Assembly: GCF_023223645.1 (NCBI RefSeq)
Contig: NZ_JALKBY010000001.1
Coordinates: forward strand, 186,001 to 250,000
DNA from: Natroniella sulfidigena
Lineage (GTDB): Bacteria; Bacillota; Halanaerobiia; Halobacteroidales; Halobacteroidaceae
Length of the DNA stretch: 64,000 nucleotides
Direction: 5' to 3'
Shown here piece after piece: positions 9,126 through 18,850 of this stretch. The position numbers and the translations under genes were made by a program. The notes below the pieces were generated by a model, which saw only the letters and a program-made list of their open reading frames with translations, was not told the DNA's origin and ran no database searches. Each line of letters opens with the position of its first letter. Positions within the stretch are counted from its first letter, which is position 1.

Positions 9126-10367
9126 TTGAGAAGACTCTATGATTTAATTCAAGGGTATATTAGATTACAGATTAAGGGAGAAGATTTAGAAAAATTTCTT
9201 AATTATTTAGTTAGAAATGATATAGAGTTATGGAATGTTGTTCGTATAGAGGATATTATTTATGTCAATATTAAACTAAAAGATTTTAAAGAGATTAGAA
9301 AATATGTTAGAGCTTCAAAATGTAAAGTTAGAATTGAAGAAAAAGAGGGAGTGCCTTTTTTAATAAGAAGGTTAATCAATAGACGGATGTTGGTAGTGGG
9401 GGCTATTATCTTAGTGATTGCTATTTATACTTTATCTTCTTTTGTTTTTTTTATTGAAATTGAAGGAGCAACTGTAGAAAATAAAGAAGAAGTTAAGGAG
9501 TTATTAACTGAACTTAAAATTCGTCCTGGAGTATTGAAATCAAGTATAGATTTAGATACGTTAGAGGATTTAATCTTAAAGAAAAGTCCTCAATTTGCTT
9601 GGAGTAATGCTTACTTTCAAGGAACTAAATTAGTAATTGAGCTAGCAGAAAAGGAGTTGATAGAGACAGAGATTACTCCTAGTGATATAATTGCTGATAA
9701 GTCGGGGATTATTACTGAATTGATTGTATTACAAGGAACACCTGCTGTTGAAGAAGGAATGACAGTTAAAGCAGGAGATTTATTAATCAGTAAGGAAGTA
9801 GTAGTGAAGAGTGAAAAAACTGAATCAGATCAAGAGTTAGAGGATGAGGAAGATATAGAAGAAATAGGGGTAGAGACTAAGGAGGTCAAAGCAGAAGGGA
9901 TTGTTAAGGCCAATGTCTGGTATGAAAGTTATGCTGAAATTGAGTTAGATAAATCTTTTTTACAAGCTACTGCTAATGTGAAGCATAATAATATTATCAG
10001 AGTTGAAGATAATGAATTTATTGTTACAGGGCCTAAGGAGCCCCCTTATAGTCAATTTAAGGTTGAAGAAGAAGTTAAATCTCTGCCTGAATGGAGGAAT
10101 ATTGACTTGCCTATCGAATTAGTTAGAAGAAGATATATTGAGCTTAAAGAATTTAAGGTCAAAAAAGATCTTGAAATTGCTAAAGAAGTAGCTAAAGAAA
10201 GGGCGATAGATAATTTATTACAGCAAGTAAGTCAGGAAGCTAAGATATTAAATAGTGAATTGAGATTAATTAATTTAGAAGATGATAATTTAATTAGAGT
10301 TAAAGCTTTATTAGAAGTAGAAGAAGATATTGGGACTAGGAGGGAAGAGGTAATTGAAGTTGACTAA
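9126..10367 (+). CDS. yqfD: Sporulation protein YqfD
   Basis: 413-residue membrane-anchored protein with a hydrophobic segment at about residues 88-112 (MLVVGAIILVIAIYTLSSF) followed by the extracytoplasmic POTRA-like part (EIEGA, KIRPGVLKSSID) and a long charged region. Family members are sporulation stage IV-related. The start is TTG 9126 after AAGGAGGAAGA. The 3' end overlaps phoH by 14 bases. Confidence 0.9.
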   Translation: MRRLYDLIQGYIRLQIKGEDLEKFLNYLVRNDIELWNVVRIEDIIYVNIKLKDFKEIRKYVRASKCKVRIEEKEGVPFLIRRLINRRMLVVGAIILVIAIYTLSSFVFFIEIEGATVENKEEVKELLTELKIRPGVLKSSIDLDTLEDLILKKSPQFAWSNAYFQGTKLVIELAEKELIETEITPSDIIADKSGIITELIVLQGTPAVEEGMTVKAGDLLISKEVVVKSEKTESDQELEDEEDIEEIGVETKEVKAEGIVKANVWYESYAEIELDKSFLQATANVKHNNIIRVEDNEFIVTGPKEPPYSQFKVEEEVKSLPEWRNIDLPIELVRRRYIELKEFKVKKDLEIAKEVAKERAIDNLLQQVSQEAKILNSELRLINLEDDNLIRVKALLEVEEDIGTRREEVIEVD

Positions 10368-11301
10368 AGAGATTAGACTGGATAATAACCATGCAGCACA
10401 GGTTATATTTGGTAAACAAGACCAAAATTTAAAATTAATTGAAGATAATTTTTCTGTTGAGATTGTTGCTAGAGGAATCTTGATTAAGATTACAGGTGCA
10501 GAAGAGGTTATAGATAAAGTAGCTAAGTTATTCAATGAGTTGGAAAAGATAGCTAAGCGAGAAAATAATTTGACTGAAAAAGAGGTTCAGTATGCTATTG
10601 AGATAGCTAAAGAGGGTGATTTTTCATTAGATAAGGTTTATTCTGATGTAGTACAGGTTACTAACTCTGGAAAAAAAATTAGACCTAAGACCTTAGGACA
10701 AAAGGTGTACTTAGATGCTTTACGCCAAGATGATATTGTATTTGGAATTGGTCCTGCAGGAACAGGAAAAACTTATTTAGCAGTAGCAATGGCAACTAAT
10801 GCTTTAATGAGCAATCAAGTCAAGCGGATTATTTTAACCCGTCCTGCAATTGAAGCGGGAGAAAATCTAGGTTTTTTACCAGGAGATTTACAAGAAAAAG
10901 TTGATCCTTATTTACGTCCGTTATATGATTCTTTATATGATATTTTAGGGGTTGAGAAAGTAAATAAATTATTAGAAAGAGAAGTTATTGAAATTGCACC
11001 ATTAGCTTATATGAGAGGGAGAACTTTAAAAAGCTCGTTTGTAATTCTTGATGAAGCACAAAATACTACTAAAGAACAGATGAAGATGCTGTTAACTAGA
11101 TTGGGTTCTAAATCTAAAGCAGTAATTACTGGAGATATTACCCAAGTTGATCTACCGACGAGAAAAGGATCAGGGTTGGCCCATGCTGAAAGTATACTAC
11201 AACAAATAAAGGGTATTAGTTTTGTTTATTTAAGCAACCAAGATATAGTTAGACATAAGTTGGTAAGAGAGATTGTTAAAGCTTATGATGAGAGTGAGTA
11301 A
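10354..11301 (+). CDS. phoH: PhoH family ATPase (PhoL)
   Basis: 315-residue cytosolic P-loop protein of the PhoH/PhoL family, probably RNA-linked. It has a KH-like N-terminal region (about 1-75), the Walker A motif GPAGTGKTYLAVA (about residue 130) and the Walker B motif FVILDEAQNTT. The start is TTG 10354 after AGGAGGGAAGAG; TTG 10360 is an alternative. The position between yqfD and the HD phosphodiesterase is standard. Confidence 0.93.
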   Translation: MKLTKEIRLDNNHAAQVIFGKQDQNLKLIEDNFSVEIVARGILIKITGAEEVIDKVAKLFNELEKIAKRENNLTEKEVQYAIEIAKEGDFSLDKVYSDVVQVTNSGKKIRPKTLGQKVYLDALRQDDIVFGIGPAGTGKTYLAVAMATNALMSNQVKRIILTRPAIEAGENLGFLPGDLQEKVDPYLRPLYDSLYDILGVEKVNKLLEREVIEIAPLAYMRGRTLKSSFVILDEAQNTTKEQMKMLLTRLGSKSKAVITGDITQVDLPTRKGSGLAHAESILQQIKGISFVYLSNQDIVRHKLVREIVKAYDESE

Positions 11302-11321
11302 TGCTTTTAGGAGTGAATATA

Positions 11322-13457
11322 ATGGGATTTTTTAGTGATTTATTGGATAGATTAGATGAAGTTGATTTTTATAAAGAGAAGACCTTTCAAAGAGTCAGCT
11401 GGGGATTATTTGTCTTGATTGCTTTAATAACAATAGTAATTTTTAACTTTTTGCCGGAGAGAGTAGGAGTAGATGTAGGACAAGTTAGTAAAAGGGATAT
11501 AATAGCCCCTAGAACTATAGAGTATATTGATCAAGAAGAGACTGAACAGCGAAAAGAAGAAGCTGCAGAGGCTATAGCAAAAGTATATGAAGAAGATGCA
11601 ACTGTCTGGGATGAAGTGGAGGCTGAAATAAGAGGTTTTTTTGAATTAATAAGAGAGACTAGGGAGTTAGAAGATAAAGAACTAGAGTCACAGCTTGAGA
11701 TTGTAATAAAAGAAGCAGACATAGAATTATCTTCAAAGGAGTTGGAATATTTATTACAAGTTGACCAAGGAATATTGGAGCAACTACAAAGTGATACTTT
11801 GATTTTAGTAAAGAACTATCTAAATCAAGGGATTAAAGATGATTCTTTAGTAGAGATTAAAGAACAAATTAAAGAAGAGAAGGTAGATTTAGAGCAAGAA
11901 GCTGAATATAATGATGTTGCTGCTCAAATCAGTAGTCAAGTTATTCGTCCTAATCTGATCTTTAACCAAGAAGAGACTGAACAGCGAAGAGAGTTAGCAC
12001 GTCAGCAAGTTGAACCGGTTAAGCATGTTGTTTATAAAGGTGAGGTTATTGTTCGACATGGGAAGGTAGTAACAGAAGAAGATGTCAAAGTCTTAGAAGC
12101 ATTAGGCTTAAGGGATCGTAAATTGAATTACTTTAGTTTATTAGGGTATATACTGATTGTATTAATCTTTTTTTCAAGTGTTGCTTTTTATATTTATCAG
12201 TATCAGGCTAAAGTTTTAAAAGATGAAGGAATTATGGCCTTATTAGGCCTGTTGCCAATAATTATTTTATTATTGGCTAAGATAGCTAATTATCTACCGA
12301 TTGAATATCCTTCATTTATTGTCCCAGTAGCTGCTGCTTCGATAATCATTACTATTTTAATCAATACTAGGTTGGCTGTAATCTTTACGATTGGATTATC
12401 ATTTTTAGTAGCGATAGTTAGTGGTGGAGGGATTATTGATGTAGCAGTAGCAATAGTTAGTGGTTTAACAGGAATTTATAGTGTTTCTAAGGTAAGTCAA
12501 CGTTCAGATTTAGTGAGGGCTGGTTTTATTGTTAGTGCCACGAGTGCTTTTACTATTTTAGCGTTTTTATTGATTGAAACCCCTTTAGAAGTTATTAGGC
12601 TTCTAAAAATAGTTCCTTTAGGGATTTTAAATGGTGTATTAGTAGCGATTGTAACTAATGGTTTATTACCTTATATTGAAAATATATTTGGGGTTACTTC
12701 ACCGGTTAAATTGTTGGAATTATCCAACCCAAACCATCAATTATTGAAAAGGTTATTGGTAGAAGCTCCAGGAACTTATCATCATAGTATTATAGTTGGT
12801 AATTTAGCTGAATCAGCTGCTGATCAGGTAAATGCTGACCCATTATTGACTAGAGTAGGTGCTTATTATCATGATATCGGTAAGATTAAGCGGTCTTATT
12901 TTTTTACTGAAAATCAAATTGGTAAAAAGAATCCTCATGATAAATTGTCACCTAATTTGAGTACTCTAATTATTACTTCTCATATTAAGGATGGGATTGA
13001 ATTAGCTCAGGAGCATAAACTGCCTGAAGTAGTAATAGATATTATTACTCAACATCATGGAACCAGTCTTGTATCTTTCTTTTATCAAGAAGCAGTTTAT
13101 GATGAAAAGTATAAGAATGTAGATAAGGATGATTTCAGGTATGATGGTCCTAAACCTCAGACTAAAGAAGCGGCATTAATTATGTTAGCGGATGTGGTGG
13201 AAGCTGCTGTTAGGTCGAATGTTTCAGCACATAATAACCCTGGTAAATTAGAAGGCTTAGTTAGAGACTTGATTAAAAATAAACTAAATAATGAGCAATT
13301 AGATGAGTGTGATTTAACTTTAAAGGATTTAGATAAGATAGCAAATTCTTTTGTGAATATATTACAAGGAATTTTTCATAGTCGGGTTGAATACCCTGAT
13401 GATATTGCTCAACACTTAAAGGAGGAAGAGATTCCTGATGGAGATATTGATCAATAA
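11322..13457 (+). CDS. pgpH: Membrane HD-domain c-di-AMP phosphodiesterase, PgpH/YqfF family
   Basis: Degrades the second messenger c-di-AMP at the membrane. The protein is 711 residues: one N-terminal membrane segment, an extracytoplasmic helical domain (about 50-270), seven or so membrane segments (about 275-460) and a cytosolic HD domain with TYHHSIIVGNLAE, YYHDIGKIKR and TQHHG metal-binding motifs. ATG 11322 is preferred over ATG 11301 because AGGAG lies eight bases before it. Its 3' end overlaps ybeY by 20 bases. Confidence 0.93.
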   Translation: MGFFSDLLDRLDEVDFYKEKTFQRVSWGLFVLIALITIVIFNFLPERVGVDVGQVSKRDIIAPRTIEYIDQEETEQRKEEAAEAIAKVYEEDATVWDEVEAEIRGFFELIRETRELEDKELESQLEIVIKEADIELSSKELEYLLQVDQGILEQLQSDTLILVKNYLNQGIKDDSLVEIKEQIKEEKVDLEQEAEYNDVAAQISSQVIRPNLIFNQEETEQRRELARQQVEPVKHVVYKGEVIVRHGKVVTEEDVKVLEALGLRDRKLNYFSLLGYILIVLIFFSSVAFYIYQYQAKVLKDEGIMALLGLLPIIILLLAKIANYLPIEYPSFIVPVAAASIIITILINTRLAVIFTIGLSFLVAIVSGGGIIDVAVAIVSGLTGIYSVSKVSQRSDLVRAGFIVSATSAFTILAFLLIETPLEVIRLLKIVPLGILNGVLVAIVTNGLLPYIENIFGVTSPVKLLELSNPNHQLLKRLLVEAPGTYHHSIIVGNLAESAADQVNADPLLTRVGAYYHDIGKIKRSYFFTENQIGKKNPHDKLSPNLSTLIITSHIKDGIELAQEHKLPEVVIDIITQHHGTSLVSFFYQEAVYDEKYKNVDKDDFRYDGPKPQTKEAALIMLADVVEAAVRSNVSAHNNPGKLEGLVRDLIKNKLNNEQLDECDLTLKDLDKIANSFVNILQGIFHSRVEYPDDIAQHLKEEEIPDGDIDQ

Positions 13458-13869
13458 TTTACAAGATAAGTTAGAAGTAGAAAAGAAATTAGAAAGGTTA
13501 ATCAGAAAGGTTGTTAAGAAAGTTTTGTTAGAAAAAAATGAACGGAATAAAGAGGTTAGTATTGCTTTAGTGGATAATAAATATATTCAAGAATTAAATC
13601 ATCGCTATCGCGATCAAAATAAAGCTACCGATGTTTTATCTTTTCCCCAAGAAGATGAGTTATTGTTAGGAGATATTATTATCTCTTTAGAAAGGGCAGC
13701 TCAGCAGGCTACAGAGTATAATCATTCATTACAGCGAGAAGTTGGTTTTTTGACGGTTCATGGAATGTTACACCTGCTAGGTTATAATCATTATCAAGCT
13801 GCTGAAAAAAAGATTATGCGTACAAAGGAGGAAGAAATTCTAGCTGGACTAGGATTAACTAGAGAGTAA
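13438..13869 (+). CDS. ybeY: Endoribonuclease YbeY
   Basis: Metal-dependent rRNA maturation and quality-control RNase, 143 residues. The zinc signature HGMLHLLGYNH sits near residue 107, preceded by TDVLSFPQ. AGGAGGAAGAG overlaps the upstream coding end and positions ATG 13438. It is directly coupled to the next gene through an overlapping TAATG. Confidence 0.95.
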   Translation: MEILINNLQDKLEVEKKLERLIRKVVKKVLLEKNERNKEVSIALVDNKYIQELNHRYRDQNKATDVLSFPQEDELLLGDIIISLERAAQQATEYNHSLQREVGFLTVHGMLHLLGYNHYQAAEKKIMRTKEEEILAGLGLTRE

Positions 13870-14567
13870 TGAAATTTATTCAAAGGTTAATTAATAGCTT
13901 TAATTATGCTATTACAGGTATAATTAAGGTTTTAAAGAGCGAATTAAATATGAAGATCCATTTTATCTTTGCAATTTTAGCTTTAAGTAGTGGGGTCTTA
14001 TTTAATTTGTCTAAGGTAGAGGTCTTAATCTTATTTTTGACGATAACATTAGTAATTTTTGCAGAAATGATTAATACAGCTATTGAAGAGTTAAGTGATC
14101 TAGTCTGCCAAGAATTTAATCAACAGATTAAGCTAATTAAAGATATTGCAGCAGGAGCTGTATTGATAACGGCCTTAAATGCTTTAATAGTAGGGTATGT
14201 AATCTTTTTTAGGAATTTTAAACCAGTAACATTGGATTTGTTATACCAAATACATCAGACGCCAATTCATTTAACCTTTGTAGCCTTAGTAGTGGTATTA
14301 TTAATTATAATAGCAGTTAAATCAAGGTTTAATAAAGGAACACCATTACAGGGAGGGATGCCTAGCGGTCATAGTGCAATTGCGTTCTGTTTGATGATTA
14401 TTATTTCTATATTAGCCAATAATGCTTTAGTAGCTACTTTGGCTCTTTTATTAGCTTTACTAGTGGCTCAAAGTAGGGTAGAAGGTCAAATTCATAGTTT
14501 CTGGGAAGTTGTTTGTGGGGCAGTTATAGGTTTAATAGTAGGGATTTTGATTTTTCAATTACTATAA
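13869..14567 (+). CDS. Fused DgkA-type lipid kinase and PAP2 phosphatase
   Basis: 232-residue membrane protein joining two activities. Residues 1-115 match the Gram-positive DgkA/undecaprenol kinase fold (SFNYAITGIIKVLKSELNMKIH, then EMINTAIEELSDL with the catalytic Glu). Residues 140-232 match a PAP2 phosphatase (GGMPSGHSA and SRVEGQIHSFWEV). Known for the families: one phosphorylates, the other dephosphorylates polyprenyl or diacylglycerol lipids. Inference: a self-contained undecaprenol/undecaprenyl-phosphate interconverting enzyme. The start ATG overlaps the ybeY stop. Confidence 0.85.
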   Translation: MKFIQRLINSFNYAITGIIKVLKSELNMKIHFIFAILALSSGVLFNLSKVEVLILFLTITLVIFAEMINTAIEELSDLVCQEFNQQIKLIKDIAAGAVLITALNALIVGYVIFFRNFKPVTLDLLYQIHQTPIHLTFVALVVVLLIIIAVKSRFNKGTPLQGGMPSGHSAIAFCLMIIISILANNALVATLALLLALLVAQSRVEGQIHSFWEVVCGAVIGLIVGILIFQLL

Positions 14568-14608
14568 CAGAGCACAAGCAATATGATGGATTAGGAGGGC
14601 GTAGGTGG

Positions 14609-15913
14609 ATGAGATCAATTGAAATAATGGAGGTAGTTTTATTATTTATACTATTAATTTTATCTGGTTTTTTTTCTGGTGCAGAAACAGCTTTGATGTC
14701 AGTTAATAAGGTTGAGATTAGGCACTTAAGACAAGAAGGAGATCTGCAAGCTAAGGTTGTGGATAAATTATTGAGTAGACCAGATAAGTTATTGATTACG
14801 ATTTTAGTAGGAAATAATTTAGTTAATATAGCTGCTTCTTCGATTGCAACAGCATTGGCAACGGAAGCTTTTGGAGATAAGGGAGTGGGGATTGCAATTG
14901 GAGCAGTTACTTTATTTGTCTTGATTTTTGGTGAGATTACTCCTAAATCTTTTGCCAATAAGGAAGCGACAATATTTTCGATGAAGGTGGCTCGTTATAT
15001 CAAAGTTTGTTATTATTTGTTGGCTCCGATCATTAAACCGTTGACTATTTTGACTAATTTTATGATGAAAAGAAATGAAGATGAAGCAATAAATAAGAAA
15101 TCATTTGTAAGTGAGGAAAAGATCAGGAAATTTTTAGCTGTTGGGGAGCGAGAAGGTACTATTGAAAGTGATGAAAAGAAGATGATTAATAGTATCTTTG
15201 AGTTTGATGATACTTTAGTTAAGGAGATTATGGTTCCTAGAATAGATATGCTTTGTATTGAAATTAATGATGATTTAGAAGGTTTAATAGATATAATTAT
15301 AGAGAAAGGTTTTTCTAGAATTCCAGTTTATAATGAAACTATTGATAATATAGTTGGAGTTGTGTATGCTAAGGATTTATTGCCATTATTAAAAAAAGAA
15401 GAATTCAAAGCAGATATTAAAGAGATTATGCGACCAGCTTATTATGTTCCAGCTACTAAGAAAGTTGATAACTTATTAAGTGAATTGAGAAAAGAAAAGA
15501 TACATATGGCAATTGTGTTGGATGAATATGGGGGAACAGATGGTTTAGTTACAATAGAGGATCTACTAGAGGAGATTGTAGGAGATATTCAAGATGAATA
15601 TGATAAGGAAAAGAAATTAATTAAAGAGATTAATGAAGGTGAAATCTTGGTTGATGGTCGGGTTGATATCGATGAAATTAATGCTTTGTTAGATATTGAG
15701 TTACCAGAAGAGGACTATGAAACAATTAGTGGTTTTATTTTAAGCAAGTTAGGATATGTTCCTGATGAAGAAGAAGAGATTGAGTATCAAAATTTAAAGA
15801 TTATTGTACAAAAAATCGTAAGACGTAGAATTTCTGAGGTAATAGTAAAGAGGTTGAATCAAGCTGTTTTAGAAGAGGTTCAGGAGGATAAAGATGTTCA
15901 AGAAGATACGTAA
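14609..15913 (+). CDS. CNNM/CorC-type transporter-associated protein (HlyC/CorC family)
   Basis: 434-residue membrane protein with an N-terminal CNNM/DUF21 domain of about four membrane segments (EVVLLFILLILSGFFSGAET, then VGNNLVNIAAS), two CBS domains (about 215-335; MVPRIDM, FSRIPVYNETIDNIVGVVYAKDLL) and a C-terminal CorC_HlyC domain (about 350-425). The family is linked to magnesium or cobalt efflux. ATG 14609 follows AGGAGGGCG; upstream codons of the same frame overlap the previous gene. Its end overlaps the next gene by 20 bases. Confidence 0.88.
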   Translation: MRSIEIMEVVLLFILLILSGFFSGAETALMSVNKVEIRHLRQEGDLQAKVVDKLLSRPDKLLITILVGNNLVNIAASSIATALATEAFGDKGVGIAIGAVTLFVLIFGEITPKSFANKEATIFSMKVARYIKVCYYLLAPIIKPLTILTNFMMKRNEDEAINKKSFVSEEKIRKFLAVGEREGTIESDEKKMINSIFEFDDTLVKEIMVPRIDMLCIEINDDLEGLIDIIIEKGFSRIPVYNETIDNIVGVVYAKDLLPLLKKEEFKADIKEIMRPAYYVPATKKVDNLLSELRKEKIHMAIVLDEYGGTDGLVTIEDLLEEIVGDIQDEYDKEKKLIKEINEGEILVDGRVDIDEINALLDIELPEEDYETISGFILSKLGYVPDEEEEIEYQNLKIIVQKIVRRRISEVIVKRLNQAVLEEVQEDKDVQEDT

Positions 15914-16490
15914 TTATCTGATTACAGGACTGATTGTTCTGTTGCCTTTGTTGGCAACTAGCTATATTATTTTGAAGATAGTAAGTTTGGTAGATGGTAT
16001 TTTTAGTCCTATAATCAGGTTAATAATTGGGCGAGAAATTTATGGCTTGGGCTTTATAATTACTTTTGTGATTGTTTTAGGAGTAGGAATAGTAGCAACA
16101 AATGTGTTGGGAAAAAAGATAATTAGTATTGGAGAAAGATTATTAACTAGAATACCTATTGTCAGAAAGATTTATTTAACCATTCAACAGATTTTAGATG
16201 CTTTATTGTTAAAAAAGAAGACTGATTTTCGTAAGGTTGTCTTGGTTGAGTATCCTAAGGAAGGAATTTATCAGCTTGGCTTTTTAACTTATGAAGGTAA
16301 AGGGGAAGTGCAAAATAAGTTGAATAAAAGTGTAGTCAATGTTTTTATGCCTACTACTCCTAATCCTACATCGGGAATGTTAATTTTAGTGCCTACTGAG
16401 GATATAATTTATTTAGATATGACAATTGAAGAAGGTTTAAAATGGGTTATTTCTGGAGGGACAATAGTGCCTGAAAAGGAGGAGCATTAA
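15894..16490 (+). CDS. DUF502 family membrane protein
   Basis: 198 residues with two N-terminal membrane segments (YLITGLIVLLPLLATSYIIL and GFIITFVIVLGVGIVATNVL) and a cytosolic or surface domain containing RIPIVRKIYLTIQQI, PKEGIYQLGF, FMPTTPNPTSG and TIEEGLKWVISGG, all diagnostic of DUF502. Function is not established. It overlaps the preceding CorC-like gene, with AGGAGGATAAAG as ribosome site, so translation is coupled. Confidence 0.88.
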   Translation: MFKKIRNYLITGLIVLLPLLATSYIILKIVSLVDGIFSPIIRLIIGREIYGLGFIITFVIVLGVGIVATNVLGKKIISIGERLLTRIPIVRKIYLTIQQILDALLLKKKTDFRKVVLVEYPKEGIYQLGFLTYEGKGEVQNKLNKSVVNVFMPTTPNPTSGMLILVPTEDIIYLDMTIEEGLKWVISGGTIVPEKEEH

Positions 16491-16492
16491 TA

Positions 16493-16951
16493 GTGGAAGT
16501 TGAGATTAAACAGTTAACAGATCATACTGAACAAGCATTAATTAAAGAAGTAGTGGCGATTGAACGGCAGGCTTTTGGTGAGGGTGCTCTCAATTATTGG
16601 GGAGTAGTTCAGATGATTCATTATGGATTAGTTTATATTATCTATGTTAATAGTAAGCCTGCTGGTTTGGTATATTATATGCGAGAGATGATTAAAGCAG
16701 ATAGTGCTTATTTATATAGTTTAGTAATTGCTGATGAGTATCGTGATAGAGGGTTTGGTAGTCAATTGTTAGACTATTCATTAGCTGAAGTTAAAAAATA
16801 TGGTGTTAAAAGAGTGGAGTTGACAGTAGCTCCTGATCACAAAAAAGCAAATTATCTTTATCAGACTAAATTCGGTTTTAAGAAGAAAGATTTTCGTAAA
16901 GATGAGTATGGGCCAGGGGAAGATAGAGTGATTATGGAACTTAATTTATAA
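16493..16951 (+). CDS. GNAT family N-acetyltransferase
   Basis: 152-residue acetyltransferase with the acetyl-CoA loop ADEYRDRGFGSQLLDYSL (R-x-x-G-x-G type) and the downstream ANYLYQTKFGF element of motif B. GTG start two bases after the previous stop, with AAAGGAGGAGCATTAATA before it. RimI-like proteins look similar, but the N-terminus does not let me assign a substrate. Confidence 0.85.
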   Translation: MEVEIKQLTDHTEQALIKEVVAIERQAFGEGALNYWGVVQMIHYGLVYIIYVNSKPAGLVYYMREMIKADSAYLYSLVIADEYRDRGFGSQLLDYSLAEVKKYGVKRVELTVAPDHKKANYLYQTKFGFKKKDFRKDEYGPGEDRVIMELNL

Positions 16952-17101
16952 TAATTCTTCTTATATAATTGGATTAGCTGGTAATTTATTAGTGGATTTA
17001 ATTATTGAATATCTAGTTTTGCTGAGGGAAAACTAATCTTAAATTTCTAATTAGTATAACAAACTAGAATTATTAATCACTAGAAAGGGGGAGTTAGAAT
17101 A

Positions 17102-18013
17102 GTGGATCAATTAGGAGAAAAAGAGGGGTTTAAATCAGGGTTTATTGCAGTTGTTGGACAACCTAATGTAGGTAAATCAACTTTAATTAATAGTTTGATT
17201 GGAGAGAAGTTGGTAATAACTTCTCGAAAAGCTCAGACTACTCGTAATAAGATTCAGTGTATCTTGACACTAGATGATGCTCAGTTGGTCTTTATTGATA
17301 CGCCAGGAATTCATACTCCAAAAGATAAGATGGGGAAACACTTAAATAGGACAGCATATAATGTACTTAAAGGAATTGATTTGATTTTATTTATGGTTGA
17401 TGTTAATTATCCACCGAATGCTGCAGATAAAAGAATAGCTAATGAATTAGAGAAGTTTGATATTCCTATTTTACTGGTTCTAAATAAGGTGGATGATATG
17501 GACAAATCTAGCTTGGGCCAACGTATCCAAGAGTATGAAAGAATAATACAAGCTAATGATCTGTTGACTATTTCTGCTAAGCAAGAAATAAATTTAGAAG
17601 AGCTAGTGGAGATGATGGTTGATTTTCTTTCTGAAGGACCTCAATACTATCCAGATGAGATGGTAACAGACCAGATTGAGCAGTTTATTATTGCGGAAAT
17701 GATCAGAGAAAAGATTCTTGCTCATACTCATCAGGAAGTACCACACTCTGTGGCAATTGAGATTATAGATTTTGTAGAGCGAGAGGATAAGGAGCTAATT
17801 GAGATCAGGGCCAACATTTATGTTGAGCGGAGCTCACAAAAGGGGATCATAATTGGTAAGAATGGAAGAATGTTAAAGAAAATTGGTACTCAAGCAAGAC
17901 AGGATATAGAAGATTTATTAGGTACTAAGGTCTTTTTAGATTTATGGGTGAAAGTAGAGAAAGATTGGCGTGATGAAGATGATGCATTAAAGATGTTAGG
18001 ATATAAGGATTAA
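17102..18013 (+). CDS. era: GTPase Era
   Basis: Ribosome assembly GTPase that binds the 3' end of 16S rRNA. The 303-residue protein has G1 GQPNVGKSTLIN, G3 DTPGIHTPKDKMG, G4 NKVDD, G5 SAK and a C-terminal KH domain with GKNGRMLKKIG. GTG start after AAAGGGGGAGTTAGAATA. A 150-base gap before it holds a small hairpin near 17010-17035 but no clear promoter. Confidence 0.97.
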   Translation: MDQLGEKEGFKSGFIAVVGQPNVGKSTLINSLIGEKLVITSRKAQTTRNKIQCILTLDDAQLVFIDTPGIHTPKDKMGKHLNRTAYNVLKGIDLILFMVDVNYPPNAADKRIANELEKFDIPILLVLNKVDDMDKSSLGQRIQEYERIIQANDLLTISAKQEINLEELVEMMVDFLSEGPQYYPDEMVTDQIEQFIIAEMIREKILAHTHQEVPHSVAIEIIDFVEREDKELIEIRANIYVERSSQKGIIIGKNGRMLKKIGTQARQDIEDLLGTKVFLDLWVKVEKDWRDEDDALKMLGYKD

Positions 18014-18065
18014 GAAAAGAGGTTTAGCAAAATAAATAACTAAAAGAAGTAGGGGTGTTGTAATC

Positions 18066-18749
18066 GTGGCGATTAAACCTAAAGATATGGCTAAAATGAT
18101 CGACCATACAATTTTAGAGCCAATAGCAACTGTCTATGATGTTAAAGAAAAATGTGATGAGGCTAAGGAATATGAATTTACTTCAGTCTGTGTTAATCCC
18201 TGTTTTGTACCTTTGGCTACTCAATTATTAAAGGAGACTTCTGTTAAGGTTTGTACAGTAATTGGTTTTCCACTTGGTGCTAGTACTCCTGAAACTAAAG
18301 CTTATGAAACTAAAAATGCTGTTAATAATGGAGCTCAAGAGATTGATCTTGCACTCAATGTTGGCCCGATAAGGTCGCATAATTGGGAATTTGTCAAGCG
18401 AGAGGTTAAGGCTGTAGTAGATGCAACTAAAATTGCAGGGGTCACAAAGGATATTATTACAAAAGTAATTATTGAACCTGCTTATTTGAATGAAGATGAG
18501 ATCAAAAAAGTTTCTGAAATTGCTAAAAAGAATGGAGCAGATTTTATTAAGGTCTCAACTGGCTTTGCTTCTAGAGGAGCTACTATGGAAGATGTTAGTT
18601 TAATTAGAAAGACAGTCGGACGTTCGATAGGTGTTAAGGCTGTAGGAGAAATCAAAAACTTTGATGATGCCTTGGATATGTTAGATGCTGGGGCCAATCG
18701 TATTGGAACCAGTCATGGGATAGCAATTGTAACAGGGGAAGATGAATAG
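18066..18749 (+). CDS. deoC: Deoxyribose-phosphate aldolase
   Basis: Cleaves 2-deoxyribose 5-phosphate to glyceraldehyde 3-phosphate and acetaldehyde. The 227 residues include DHTILEP, VCTVIGFPLGA, EIDLALNVG, a lysine in KVIIEP and the Schiff-base lysine in FIKVSTGFASRGAT. GTG start after AGGGGTG. It lies between era and recO where many Firmicutes have cdd, so a nucleoside-salvage theme is kept. A hairpin terminator follows. Confidence 0.95.
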   Translation: MAIKPKDMAKMIDHTILEPIATVYDVKEKCDEAKEYEFTSVCVNPCFVPLATQLLKETSVKVCTVIGFPLGASTPETKAYETKNAVNNGAQEIDLALNVGPIRSHNWEFVKREVKAVVDATKIAGVTKDIITKVIIEPAYLNEDEIKKVSEIAKKNGADFIKVSTGFASRGATMEDVSLIRKTVGRSIGVKAVGEIKNFDDALDMLDAGANRIGTSHGIAIVTGEDE

Positions 18750-18758
18750 CTGAACTTG

Positions 18759-18793
18759 AAATTTGGTACCTTTAAGGGGTGCCAAATTTTTAA
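18759..18793 (+). terminator. Terminator after deoC
   Basis: Arms AAATTTGGTACC (18759-18770) and GGTGCCAAATTT (18778-18789) with one G-U pair and a 7-base loop, followed by TTAATTATT. Confidence 0.7.
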
Positions 18794-18850
18794 TTATTGT
18801 TTATTATATATTGATTTAGCATAAACTATTGATTAAAGGGATTGAGAATT

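Noticed and set aside
14524-14958. 144-codon minus-strand frame opposite the CorC-like gene
   Set aside because: Antisense shadow of membrane-protein codons (Ser/Ile/Leu-rich); no ribosome site.
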